This document shows, piece by piece, positions 1-7,200 of a DNA stretch of 35,793 nucleotides. Position 1 is the first letter of the stretch. Each line of letters starts with the position of its first letter. The position numbers were made by a program, and so were the translations under genes. The notes beneath the pieces are model-generated. The model saw only the letters and a program-made list of their open reading frames with translations. It made no database searches and was not told where the DNA came from. Source of the stretch: a candidate division FCPU426 bacterium (GTDB lineage: Bacteria > Oederibacteriota > JAUXIB01); NCBI GenBank assembly GCA_030621225.1, contig JAUXIB010000006.1, positions 1-35,793 of the forward strand. Direction: 5' to 3'.

Positions 1-1
1 T

Positions 2-82
2 CAAATCAGATGTTGGTCCAACAACAAGCTGATCGACATCCTTCGAGTCAAGATTTCCGACCTGAAAGGAGTTCACTTTTGA
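2..82 (+). CDS. C-terminal tail of an unidentified, possibly transposase-related protein (partial)
   Basis: Frame 2 is open from the window edge for 26 codons and ends KISDLKGVHF-stop. The tail looks protein-like, but the other frames also have short open stretches, so the call rests mainly on what follows. The stop lies inside the first of two copies of GTTCACTTTTGAA, an arrangement like that found after the last gene of IS21-family elements. The protein itself is not recognised. It could equally be chance open sequence. Confidence 0.3.
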   Translation, partial: QIRCWSNNKLIDILRVKISDLKGVHF

Positions 83-108
83 ATTGAAAATGGTTCACTT
101 TTGAAAAG
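71..108. mobile_element. Possible terminal repeats of an IS21-like element
   Basis: Two direct copies of GTTCACTTTTGAA lie at 71-83 and 93-105, separated by about 9 bases. IS21-family elements typically end in multiple short direct repeats of similar character, often of the form GGTCAGTTTTGA. The element would extend left out of the window. Neither the outer boundary nor a target duplication can be seen, so this is an inference from pattern. Confidence 0.35.
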
Positions 109-215
109 TTCCTAACACAAATGTTCGCACAAATTACAAATCAATGGCCCGCCACAATATAAAAGATATTTTTAACGCGTTGACAACAATCAGTTGTGGT
201 GTTGCTTTTGGGTAT

Positions 216-250
216 AAAAAAAGCCAAAAGCCCCGACTCTTCGGAGCTTT
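216..250 (-). terminator. Rho-independent terminator of the H1-like gene
   Basis: On the minus strand a 10-bp stem (AAAGCTCCGA pairing with TCGGGGCTTT, one G-U pair) with loop AGAG is followed by GGC and a run of seven T. It sits about 30 bases after the stop of the small lysine-rich gene, as expected for its terminator. Confidence 0.8.
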
Positions 251-279
251 TAGCCTACAACTTCTCAATGAGTGTAGAA

Positions 280-387
280 CTACCTTTTCTTCTTGGCCTT
301 TTTCTTCGCCTTCTTCTTGGCCTTCTTCGGAGCCTTCTTCTTGGCCTTCTTCTTCGCCTTCTTCTTCGCCTTCTTCTTCACTGGCAT
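280..387 (-). CDS. Small histone H1-like Lys/Ala-rich basic protein
   Basis: This 35-residue ORF is below the ORF-track cutoff and hidden under two plus-strand Ser/Pro- and Leu-rich shadow ORFs. It starts MPV and then consists of KKKA units, broken once by APKKA, and ends KKKR. ATG at 387 has a strong Shine-Dalgarno (AAAGGAGGAGTTCCT before ATG), and a hairpin-plus-T-run terminator follows the stop. The repeat resembles the C-terminal tail of eukaryotic H1 and bacterial H1-like proteins (HctB/AlgP-type), which bind nucleic acid through charge. It has no globular domain, so a role in nucleoid condensation or RNA binding is inference. A simple-sequence artefact is unlikely given its own ribosome site and terminator. 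Confidence 0.75.
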   Translation of the reverse strand: MPVKKKAKKKAKKKAKKKAPKKAKKKAKKKAKKKR

Positions 388-532
388 AGGAACTCCTCCT
401 TTTTTGTAAAACTCTATTAACATATTAGCACTCTGTTAATTTTCAATGCAAGGACTTTTTTTGTTTTTTTTGTTTTTTTTCTCTTAACAAAAAAACACAG
501 CCGATGTTTTTTTACCACGCGTTTTTCAAACA

Positions 533-1468
533 TTATGTCAAACGATAAACCTTCATCGCGTTATCATAATATATCTTACGCAATACTTCTTCCGGCAGAT
601 CCATGCCCCGTACTGTCACCGGCCGTGCCGCGTCCGCGTCATCGATCGGACTTATAAAGTCTTCGCTTCCTTCCCATAACTTCTGCTGCACGTAGTAGCG
701 CGAAGCAAAATATGCTTGGTCTCCTCCATGATAAGTTACCAAATCAGTACCAAAAATAATACGCTCCGCGTGCTCGACAATAAACTGCCTCGCCTCGTCC
801 CGCTTGGCAGATAACTCACGAGCAACCCACTTAGTCGCCGAAGTATCCAAATACAAATTCGAAAAACGCGCCAGCAATTCAGCCAAGTGCGGCAGTTCTT
901 CCGGGTTTCCACCAAAATGTGCCGCTACAAAATTTATGCCGGGATACGCGGCTAGCGCACCCGTCAGTTGGCGGTAGTTATCCCGTTTACTGAGAAACTT
1001 ACGCTTATCGCTGTAACACCGCTGAAACCAGATATCCGGGTCGGCGATATGCACAAGGGCCGCCAGCTTTAACTCGGCCATCCCTTCAAATATAGGACGC
1101 AACCGCTCGTCATCCAAATATAATCCCTGTTTGTAATTAAACTCCGGCTTGAACCAAAACTTCATAGCTACCGCCCCGTTCGCTCGCTGCCGCTCCATTA
1201 CCGGCACATTCTTTTCACGCAAAGCCGCCGCGTTATTCAGCTGTGAATAATCCGGCCAGAGCGCAAAATGCAGGAAATCTCCGTGCCGCTGCCGCAGGGG
1301 GGACGTTTCCTCCGGTGAACTAACAGCGATCATCCTCTTCATACCATATAACTGTGCTATTTCCACTAGCAGATCGGCGCTCTTTGAGTCGGTGAGATGC
1401 ACATGAGCATCAATGATGGACAAAGGGAATTTTCTACGCGGAGGATTACTGAAATCTATCTCGTTCAA
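533..1468 (-). CDS. Amidohydrolase (TIM-barrel metal-dependent hydrolase, Amidohydro_2 type)
   Basis: A 311-residue single-domain protein. Seen motifs are the N-terminal metal-binding strand DAHVHL (residues 20-25), VHIADPD in the middle, AAHFGG, and the C-terminal FGTDL with Asp about 242. Together these fit the Amidohydro_2 superfamily of hydrolases and decarboxylases with a mononuclear metal site. No signal peptide is visible, so it is probably cytoplasmic. The track start is a TTG without a clear Shine-Dalgarno, and a second TTG just before the barrel (residue 16) is also possible, so the N-terminus is uncertain. It stands alone, flanked by repeat-rich DNA upstream and an A/T-rich stretch downstream. 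The substrate cannot be predicted. Confidence 0.85.
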   Translation of the reverse strand: MNEIDFSNPPRRKFPLSIIDAHVHLTDSKSADLLVEIAQLYGMKRMIAVSSPEETSPLRQRHGDFLHFALWPDYSQLNNAAALREKNVPVMERQRANGAVAMKFWFKPEFNYKQGLYLDDERLRPIFEGMAELKLAALVHIADPDIWFQRCYSDKRKFLSKRDNYRQLTGALAAYPGINFVAAHFGGNPEELPHLAELLARFSNLYLDTSATKWVARELSAKRDEARQFIVEHAERIIFGTDLVTYHGGDQAYFASRYYVQQKLWEGSEDFISPIDDADAARPVTVRGMDLPEEVLRKIYYDNAMKVYRLT

Positions 1469-1629
1469 TGTCTGATACTTTCGGAAAAATCTTTTTTACC
1501 ACAGAGCCACGAAGAACACAAAGGAAAGACTTTTTAGAGTTTTATCTTTTCTAAATTCGTCCAATCCCTGGAACGCCCCTACATACCGCCTGCCGCCTGC
1601 CTTGAGCGAGCATCGCTTGCAAGCCGAAG

Positions 1630-1727
1630 GGTTATCCCAAAAAAAGAGTCGTTCATAACGTTGTGTCGTCGTGGTAAGTGCTGTTATCCAAAAAAGAGTT
1701 GTTAACGTCGTGTCGTCGTGGTCAAAG
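1630..1727. repeat. Two tandem copies of the GTTATCCAAAAAAGAG repeat
   Basis: Two adjacent copies begin GTTATCCCAAAAAAAGAG and GTTATCCAAAAAAGAG, and both contain GTGTCGTCGTGGT. Related copies lie at 12428-12482, 27463-27500, 29311-29365 (reverse) and 29530-29550, always between genes. The left flank carries the TGCCGCCTGCCTTGAGCGAG/CCGAAGGG word that also flanks the 12428 and 29311 copies, so the family seems composite. Confidence 0.7.
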
Positions 1728-1733
1728 ATTTTT

Positions 1734-2009
1734 TTACCATATTATCCAAACCAGCAACAAGACAACCAGCGTCCCGCTCAACCAAAAAAGATTATTCGTT
1801 CGCAACCGTTCCCAAAATGTAGCCGGACGCCGTATCAAGCGCCGCCCCGTAACCTTCATGCCCCTCGCCCCGGCAAACGCCGCCAGGCAGCTCTGACTGC
1901 AAAAATAATACGTCTGCTTTTTTAAAATAAGACTAAGCGCGCTATTTTCATCAACCGCCATACCGCAAACAGGGTCTCTTGTTTTTTTATTTAACACAAG
2001 AATGTTCAT
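1734..2009 (-). CDS. YHS-domain protein with C-terminal membrane anchor
   Basis: A 91-residue protein with a YHS domain near the N-terminus: DPVCGM (Cys 15) and YYFCSQSC (Cys 37 and 41). This Cys pattern is typical of the metal-binding YHS domain found in metal ATPases and small soluble carriers. Residues 72-91 (NLFWLSGTLVVLLLVWIIW) form a C-terminal hydrophobic helix, so the protein is probably tail-anchored with its YHS domain in the cytoplasm. Its ATG overlaps the stop of the upstream HEAT-repeat gene as ATGA, indicating translational coupling. Copper or other soft-metal handling is suggested by the family only. The basic stretch before the helix (RRLIRRPATFWERLR) fits a positive-inside anchor. 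Confidence 0.8.
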   Translation of the reverse strand: MNILVLNKKTRDPVCGMAVDENSALSLILKKQTYYFCSQSCLAAFAGARGMKVTGRRLIRRPATFWERLRTNNLFWLSGTLVVLLLVWIIW

Positions 2010-3232
2010 TCAGTAAATCGTTCCTCTATTTTCACAACGGCTCGCCGGGCGCTGTTACGCACCTCTGCCGAATTACTATCTTCCATAAACGGCTTTATCA
2101 ATCCCAGCGCCTCGCGGCCGCCAAGTTCAGCCAGCGCCCGGATCGAGGCCAAGCGCGTACTCTCCCCCGCCAAACTATCGATCACTAACTGGTATCCTCG
2201 TCTATCTCCCATCCGACCAAGATACTCCGCGCAATATAAACGCACCGCTTCATCTTCATCTTCTATATGTTCGCGCAAGGCCTTGCGGAATTCCTCCCGT
2301 CTTTTATAAAGCAGGTCCAAGCCAAGCTGGAAATGCAAACTGCGATTGCGCCCCTGGCTATCCAGCGTAGGCCGCAGATAGTTCTCGCGCGCATCCGTCA
2401 GACACGCCCGGTAAAGTTCGGAGAAAGCCTCCGGCGCCCGACAGCGCAAGAGGATGGCGTGATATGTTTTTTGCCGCAAACGCTGACGCACCCCTCTCGC
2501 CGAGCGAAAAACATCCAGCGGATATTCCCTGGCTAGTTTTTCCAAGTAATATAACGCGGCATCCGTCTCGGCTTTTTCCAAAAAAAACCCGATCTCCTTT
2601 TTGCTCGGAGTTACTTTCATCTCCCCTGCCAGATTAAATCTAACCGCTGCTTCTAATACCAACGGCCTGGCCTCGGGACGGCTGCGCATCAGACGCCAAA
2701 TAAAATCACGCTCAATCCCCTCCTCATAAAGCTGAAATAAAGCTACCAAACGCTCTTGCGAAAGTGCATGTCCCAAGAGCTCGTCGCGCTCCGAACCTTT
2801 TACCAATTCCGCCATCTCATCGCGGGCAACGATATATTTGCTCAGGTCCAAAACATGCGCGCCCGCTTCCACTTTATCACGCAACACAGCACACACCGCC
2901 GCCGCTGTCTGACGATCGGCGAAACAACCGCTGACCACACGATAAAGCACTCGCCCTTTCTTCATAAAGGGAAGCAAGCGCACGGGCAAAGCCAGCTCTT
3001 TTTTGGCTTCAGCGTAATAATAATTAGCCAGCGCCCATAACTGTACACTATACGTCGCCGCGGGTTCTCCGGAACAATTCATGGCAACTGCCGCCGCCAG
3101 CTCGGTTTTTGCTTGCGCGCCGCTTTTCTCCAAGGCCTGCTGGTATAATTCCGCCAACGGCGCGCCGCTTGCTACCGAAACGGCAAGCAACAGCGCACTG
3201 CTCGATAACATCAACAGCAAAGTTTTCTTCAT
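2006..3232 (-). CDS. Secreted HEAT-repeat protein
   Basis: The track ORF starts at 3268, but the ATG at 3232 (MKKTLLLMLSS) begins a clear signal peptide cleaved around VASGA and is preceded by AGGAG, giving 408 residues. The body is alpha-helical, and about the last 110 residues hold HEAT/PBS-lyase-like repeats (DEAVRLYCAEYLGRMGDRRG, then LASIRALAELGG, then SAEVRNSARRAVVKIEE). Such repeats make protein-binding solenoids, so a periplasmic scaffold role is likely. It overlaps the downstream YHS gene by 4 bases (ATGA). A TATAAT at 3267-3272 on the minus strand lies about 34 bases ahead of the ATG. No enzymatic motif is seen. Confidence 0.8.
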   Translation of the reverse strand: MKKTLLLMLSSSALLLAVSVASGAPLAELYQQALEKSGAQAKTELAAAVAMNCSGEPAATYSVQLWALANYYYAEAKKELALPVRLLPFMKKGRVLYRVVSGCFADRQTAAAVCAVLRDKVEAGAHVLDLSKYIVARDEMAELVKGSERDELLGHALSQERLVALFQLYEEGIERDFIWRLMRSRPEARPLVLEAAVRFNLAGEMKVTPSKKEIGFFLEKAETDAALYYLEKLAREYPLDVFRSARGVRQRLRQKTYHAILLRCRAPEAFSELYRACLTDARENYLRPTLDSQGRNRSLHFQLGLDLLYKRREEFRKALREHIEDEDEAVRLYCAEYLGRMGDRRGYQLVIDSLAGESTRLASIRALAELGGREALGLIKPFMEDSNSAEVRNSARRAVVKIEERFTE

Positions 3233-3266
3233 AGTTTGATCATCTCCTAAATATAATTTCCTAGTC

Positions 3267-3272
3267 ATTATA
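3267..3272 (-). promoter_or_regulatory. -10 box of the HEAT/YHS operon
   Basis: A perfect TATAAT on the minus strand lies 34 bases before the ATG at 3232. There is no good TTGACA match 16-18 bases upstream, so the -35 is weak or absent. It is back to back with the plus-strand GH20 promoter at 3325-3353. Confidence 0.5.
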
Positions 3273-3324
3273 CTACACCACTACCGCCTAAATCACACCG
3301 TAATGACATAATCATCGAAATGAA

Positions 3325-3353
3325 TTGACATCCCAGCTGCATGGAATTATTAT
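3325..3353 (+). promoter_or_regulatory. Strong sigma-70-type promoter of the GH20 gene, near-leaderless
   Basis: TTGACA at 3325-3330, a 17-base spacer and TATTAT (5 of 6) at 3348-3353. The ATG at 3363 is only 9 bases past the -10 box, so transcription should begin 0-3 bases before the start codon. No Shine-Dalgarno fits in that space, which suggests a leaderless or near-leaderless mRNA. Confidence 0.75.
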
Positions 3354-3362
3354 TGTAATCTA

Positions 3363-4763
3363 ATGGTTATGCGCAGCAAACTTCAGAGAATATTTTCATC
3401 TATAGTAGCGCTCCTATCACTTAGTCTTGTGTTTTCCTTATCGCCGGCTCTGGCTAAACCAAAACTACTGCCAAAACCTCAAAAAGTAAAATGGCTAAAG
3501 GGAGAAGGTGCCGCTGGCCCACTTACGGTAATCACCATTAATAATGTCACGGGCAGCCCCGGTCAGACTCTTTACGATAATTTTCTCAAAAAACTTCCCA
3601 AGCAGGGGCTGGGCAGTGAAGGCTATTTATTAGAAGTAAGCGCCGAAAAAACGGTGATCATCACCCCGCACACCTGGGGCTACCTGCGCGCCCAACAGAC
3701 ATTAAAACAATTGCGTGACCCTCAGGGCAACTATACTTATTGCCAGATCGCCGACTGGCCAACGGATTTCTGGCGCGGCGCGCATTTTCTTATTCCCAAC
3801 GCCTCCGCTCAGCCGGCGATCAAAAAACTGATCAGCGAAGTGCTGGTTCCGTTGAAATGCAACGTCTTCTTACTAGGGGTAGGCTATAGCTACCAGTTCC
3901 CGTCCCACCCGGAAATAAAACAGAACGGCGCCTGGAGCAAGCAACAGATGCGGGAGATCGCCGCGCTCTGCCAGCAAAACGGCATTATCTTCATTCCCGA
4001 GATGGGCTGTCTCGGCCATCAGTCTTGGGGTACGCCACCCCATGCCCTGCTGCGCGCCTACCCGGACTTTGAGGAACCGTCTGAAATAGATCCCAAATCC
4101 TCGGATTTTTACTGCCGCTCCTGGTGCCCACTTCACCCGCAAGTGAACAGCGTAGTTTTTGATCTGATCGACGACCTGCTGGACGCCTGCCAAAGCAGCT
4201 ACTTCCACGTAGGTCTGGACGAGGTATTCGTTATCGCCAGTGAGAAGTGCCCGCGTTGCCGGGGCAAGGACCCGGCGGATCTATTCGCTAAGGCGGTTAA
4301 TGACCTCTATGGGCACATTACTACTAAACGCCGCAAGCGGATGTTGATGTGGGGAGACCGACTACTCAGCAGCGCCAGGACGCCCTATGGCGCGTACGCC
4401 TCTTCCGCTAACGGCACGGACGACGCCATAGACATGATTCCCAAGGACATCATCATCTGTGATTGGCACTATTCCTATTTTGAAGAATACCCTTCGCTAC
4501 GCACCCTTACTAAAAAGGGGTTTCACGTCTGGCCTGCCGTCGCTTATGACCAGCGCGCCGCGCGCGCCTTTCAATACGCCGCACGATCACTAAAGGGAAA
4601 TAAGTCCCTGGGCACGCTTTCCACTACCTGGTGCACCGCTGACAATATTGCCTACCTACTCAGCAGCGCTTCACCGCCCGCCGGATTCACCTACGCCGAC
4701 AAGGCCCGCGCCCGGGCAAAAGCTCTGCAGGCCGTCCTCGCCGAATCATGGAATCCTGATTGA
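3363..4763 (+). CDS. Secreted glycoside hydrolase family 20 (beta-N-acetylhexosaminidase-like)
   Basis: A 466-residue protein with a signal peptide (hydrophobic SSIVALLSLSLVFSLSPALA). An N-terminal GH20b-like alpha/beta domain (about 45-125, with YLLEVSAEKTVIITPHTWGYLRAQQTLKQL) is followed by a TIM barrel from about 135. FHVGLDEVF at 281-289 supplies the adjacent Asp-Glu pair that GH20 enzymes use for substrate-assisted hydrolysis of terminal GlcNAc or GalNAc. The usual HxGGDE is HVGLDE here. WGDRLL and a late Trp (TTWCT) fit sugar-binding positions. Translation probably starts at 3363 in a near-leaderless transcript; Met3 is an alternative. The substrate is likely a chitin or peptidoglycan fragment or glycan, and the ChbP-like gene at 31217 could act downstream. 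Divergent from the HEAT/YHS pair. Confidence 0.85.
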   Translation: MVMRSKLQRIFSSIVALLSLSLVFSLSPALAKPKLLPKPQKVKWLKGEGAAGPLTVITINNVTGSPGQTLYDNFLKKLPKQGLGSEGYLLEVSAEKTVIITPHTWGYLRAQQTLKQLRDPQGNYTYCQIADWPTDFWRGAHFLIPNASAQPAIKKLISEVLVPLKCNVFLLGVGYSYQFPSHPEIKQNGAWSKQQMREIAALCQQNGIIFIPEMGCLGHQSWGTPPHALLRAYPDFEEPSEIDPKSSDFYCRSWCPLHPQVNSVVFDLIDDLLDACQSSYFHVGLDEVFVIASEKCPRCRGKDPADLFAKAVNDLYGHITTKRRKRMLMWGDRLLSSARTPYGAYASSANGTDDAIDMIPKDIIICDWHYSYFEEYPSLRTLTKKGFHVWPAVAYDQRAARAFQYAARSLKGNKSLGTLSTTWCTADNIAYLLSSASPPAGFTYADKARARAKALQAVLAESWNPD

Positions 4764-4787
4764 TTTTTGCGGGGAGTCCGCCAGATC

Positions 4788-4840
4788 CTCACCCCAGAGG
4801 TGTAACACAAGGCAGCACGTAGTCTCACCTCTGGGGTGAG
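4788..4840. repeat. Perfect 15-bp inverted repeat after GH20
   Basis: CTCACCCCAGAGGTG at 4788-4802 pairs perfectly with CACCTCTGGGGTGAG at 4826-4840 across a 23-base loop. It lies 25 bases past the GH20 stop. No T-run follows, so it may be an RNA-stabilising or attenuating hairpin or a miniature repeat rather than a standard terminator. Between 4841 and 4990 there are only repeat words, including a copy of TTCAGAATTCATAACTCAG at 4926-4944. Confidence 0.6.
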
Positions 4841-4994
4841 TGCGTTTGCTGACCCCTGACCACCGACCACCGACCACCGTCTTCTCATAGCTCGTTGGCC
4901 GTTCCCCTGTGTCCCGTGTACCTTATTCAGAATTCATAACTCAGAATTCATAATTCCTTTCCCCGTATACTGCCTACTGTATACTTTCATAAGC

Positions 4995-6032
4995 TTACCA
5001 TCCCATAAAATATCCCGCTACGCCCACCGCCATACCCACCGCCAAATTCACCAGCTTAACTCCAAAAAAATCGCGGCGTGAATGCGCCAGCAGCGGCAGC
5101 ATACCGTGTCCGTCCTGAACCACGGAATTAGCCAACAGAATACTCAAGGGGATAGTTCCCTGGGCAAAGAGCGTAACGAAGATCAAATGAGGCCCCGATT
5201 CGGGGATCAGGCCGATAAGACAAGCCAACAGGATCAGGGGAATCGCGTGCTTGACGCCGTAGGCTGCCAGATCAATGGTTCCCATATCCAGCTGGTGGAG
5301 CAACAGATGCGTCAGCAGCAACGCGCCCAGCGTCCAAAGAAACACGCGTGGCAGATGCTCCCGCGCCACGTGCCGCCATAAATGTTCCTCTAAAAAATGC
5401 TCCGGCACTGTAACGACGATAAAGACCCCTACAATCGCGGCACAAAGCATAGTTACCCTGATCCAGTCCCAGTCTGCCGCGCCAATGGCGCCGCTTAGCA
5501 GGCCAAAGATAAATAACGCCAGAACCAGTGTCAACACTCCCCGCGGTAATGAAAGTTTTCGCCAGTAGTTTCCCACCTGTCGGAAGGCAAGGCAGTCACA
5601 AGCCTCCTTGCGGTGCAACTTCAATCCCAAACAATCTTGCGGTCGACCAAAAGAACGCCCCTTTAAAAAGAGATCCGTCAACGCTCCGGCCACAACTCCC
5701 AGCACGCATAAAACCACCATAATCAACAGCGCCTGGCGCGGGAACATCGCCAGCATCACAAAGGCCTCATCGCCGCTGGTGGCGATCATCGCCGCGACTA
5801 AGGCCCCAACAGAGACCACCCTGTGACCATAGAGTGCGACCACCGCAAAAGCGCCCAGGCAGCCCGGAGTTCCCCCCAAGATAACCGCCAGTAGATATCC
5901 GCTCCATTTGTTGGCTGCCAGTTTCAACTTCCAGATCCCCTGGCTGGCCACATTTAGATACTCTACTATCAGCATCATCAGAAAAACGAAAGCTGAGATC
6001 ATTAAGCTGTGTTTTAGTACCTCAATTAACAT
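4995..6032 (-). CDS. Putative 10-TM heavy-metal exporter (ArsP_2-like)
   Basis: The track ORF starts at 6074 (MSCRPQ), but MLIEVLKHSLM at 6032 is a better start: it opens the first membrane segment and lies 8 bases after a promoter-like -10, giving 345 residues. There are about ten hydrophobic segments and conserved loops GGTPGCLGAFAVV and ATSGDEAFVMLAMFP near TM2-3, with IPESGPHLIFVTLFAQG and VVQDGHGMLPLLAHS in the second half. The two halves look like an inverted or repeated unit. This pattern matches the family described in Pfam as a putative 10TM heavy-metal exporter. The transported ion is not shown. A Cys- and His-bearing cytoplasmic loop (LKLHRKEACDCLAF) could bind metal. Monocistronic. 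Confidence 0.75.
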   Translation of the reverse strand: MLIEVLKHSLMISAFVFLMMLIVEYLNVASQGIWKLKLAANKWSGYLLAVILGGTPGCLGAFAVVALYGHRVVSVGALVAAMIATSGDEAFVMLAMFPRQALLIMVVLCVLGVVAGALTDLFLKGRSFGRPQDCLGLKLHRKEACDCLAFRQVGNYWRKLSLPRGVLTLVLALFIFGLLSGAIGAADWDWIRVTMLCAAIVGVFIVVTVPEHFLEEHLWRHVAREHLPRVFLWTLGALLLTHLLLHQLDMGTIDLAAYGVKHAIPLILLACLIGLIPESGPHLIFVTLFAQGTIPLSILLANSVVQDGHGMLPLLAHSRRDFFGVKLVNLAVGMAVGVAGYFMGW

Positions 6033-6040
6033 ATGGGCAT

Positions 6041-6069
6041 ATACTAGTCCAGCGCGCTGTGGTCTACAA
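6041..6069 (-). promoter_or_regulatory. Candidate promoter of the exporter gene
   Basis: On the minus strand TTGTAG (6064-6069), a 17-base spacer and TAGTAT (6041-6046) precede ATG 6032 by 8 bases, with no Shine-Dalgarno. Hexamer matches are only 3 of 6 and 4 of 6. It would be a third near-leaderless case if real. Confidence 0.35.
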
Positions 6070-6124
6070 GACATTTATCGTTAAACAATTAGGTGTATTA
6101 TGTGGAAAAACATCCCCGAATGGC

Positions 6125-6153
6125 TTGACATAGTCATAGTAGAATGATAGTCT
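6125..6153 (+). promoter_or_regulatory. Candidate promoter of the CsgG-like operon
   Basis: TTGACA at 6125-6130 is perfect. A 17-base spacer leads to TAGTCT (3 of 6) at 6148-6153. The leader of about 33 bases carries AAGGAGGAATCT just before the GTG at 6193, a strong Shine-Dalgarno, unlike the leaderless genes nearby. Confidence 0.5.
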
Positions 6154-6192
6154 TTTTTCACATTCAGTCATCAGGGAACCAAGGAGGAATCT

Positions 6193-7182
6193 GTGCGTAA
6201 ATCAAAGATCGTAACACTTATGGTGTCTTTCGCTTGCCTGTTCGCGTTTGGCCTGGCGGATGCCCTTTATGCCCAAAAGATCCGGGTCGCTGTTACGCAG
6301 CTAAAAGCGAAGAAGGGCATCGACAAAGATTACGCCGAGTTGATGACCGATGTCATCCGTACCGAACTGTTCGAATCCGGCAAATTCGAGGTAATGAACC
6401 GCGAGGATATGGTTGCCGTGTTGGGTGAGCTAAAATTTCAGGAATCAGGCGCCTGTAACAGTACCGAATGCGCGGTAGAGATGGGTAACGCTCTCGGCGT
6501 TGAAAAAATGGTCGCCGGCTCGGTAGGCAAGATGGGCAAGACATTCGTGATCAACATAAAGCTGATCGATATTCAACAGATGAAGAACGAACAGTTGCTC
6601 TCTGAGTATCACAAAGGATCGGAAGATGATTTGCCCGACACCCTCGCCAAGCTGATCAGCCGTATGGCCAAGAAGGTATCAACAGACAGCAAAAAAGAAA
6701 AGGTCGTCGCTAAGAAATCCGGCAAGACACGCCGCAAAACCACAACTAAGAAGAAACCCGCGCCGCAGAGAGAGAGCTATTCGTCCTCAGGCGGCGGACT
6801 CTGGAGCCGCACCGATTTTAAAGTAGCTGGGATAACCGGCACTGTCACCGCTATAACCGGTGTGATCTTCATGGCTTCCGCCAGTAGTGCCTTCACCGAG
6901 CATGAAGCAGCCTACGCGCTATACCAGGATGATCGCACTGACGAAGCAACCGTGCAAAGCCTGTTCGTTGATGCTCAGGACAAATACGATTCATACAAGT
7001 CAAAGCAGACCCTATTCTGGACGTCACTGTCCATCACTGGCATCTGTTACGGATACTGCGGTTATTTATTTATGTTCAAGCGCGGTAGTGGCAGCGCTAA
7101 GAATCCCCAGGAAGAACCGAAATTCTACGCCGGACTTGGACAAAACCACGAATATGAAATGTCTTGGAAATATAAATTCTAG
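6193..7182 (+). CDS. Periplasmic CsgG/LpoB-like protein with C-terminal membrane helices
   Basis: GTG start with AAGGAGG 5 bases upstream; 329 residues. A signal peptide ends about ALYAQ (residue 28). Residues 29-150 (KIRVAVTQLKAKKGIDKDYAE..., FEVMNREDMVAVLGELKFQESG, ALGVEKMVAGSVGKMGKTFVINIKLID) have the alternating pattern of the CsgG/TolB-N-like fold used in envelope assembly proteins. CNSTECAVEMG carries two Cys that could pair. A Lys/Arg-rich linker (about 163-195) resembles peptidoglycan- or nucleic acid-binding tails, and two hydrophobic helices follow near 207-228 and 270-290. The mix of a secreted N-domain and later helices suggests an inner-membrane-anchored periplasmic protein. Co-transcribed with the lipoprotein 18 bases downstream. 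Confidence 0.7.
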   Translation: MRKSKIVTLMVSFACLFAFGLADALYAQKIRVAVTQLKAKKGIDKDYAELMTDVIRTELFESGKFEVMNREDMVAVLGELKFQESGACNSTECAVEMGNALGVEKMVAGSVGKMGKTFVINIKLIDIQQMKNEQLLSEYHKGSEDDLPDTLAKLISRMAKKVSTDSKKEKVVAKKSGKTRRKTTTKKKPAPQRESYSSSGGGLWSRTDFKVAGITGTVTAITGVIFMASASSAFTEHEAAYALYQDDRTDEATVQSLFVDAQDKYDSYKSKQTLFWTSLSITGICYGYCGYLFMFKRGSGSAKNPQEEPKFYAGLGQNHEYEMSWKYKF

Positions 7183-7200
7183 TCAGGGAGGAATAGGACG

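Noticed and set aside
144-420. Plus-strand Ser/Pro-rich and Leu-rich ORFs of 81 and 74 aa
   Set aside because: They are antisense readings of the KKKA repeat gene; no ribosome site, and composition is set by the (AAG)n repeat.
500-535. Terminator after the amidohydrolase
   Set aside because: AAAAAAACA/TGTTTTTTT can pair, but the stem is A/T only with no GC core; too weak to call.
1671-1925. Plus ORFs of 84 and 72 aa
   Set aside because: Overlap the repeat DNA and the YHS gene in antisense; no motif.
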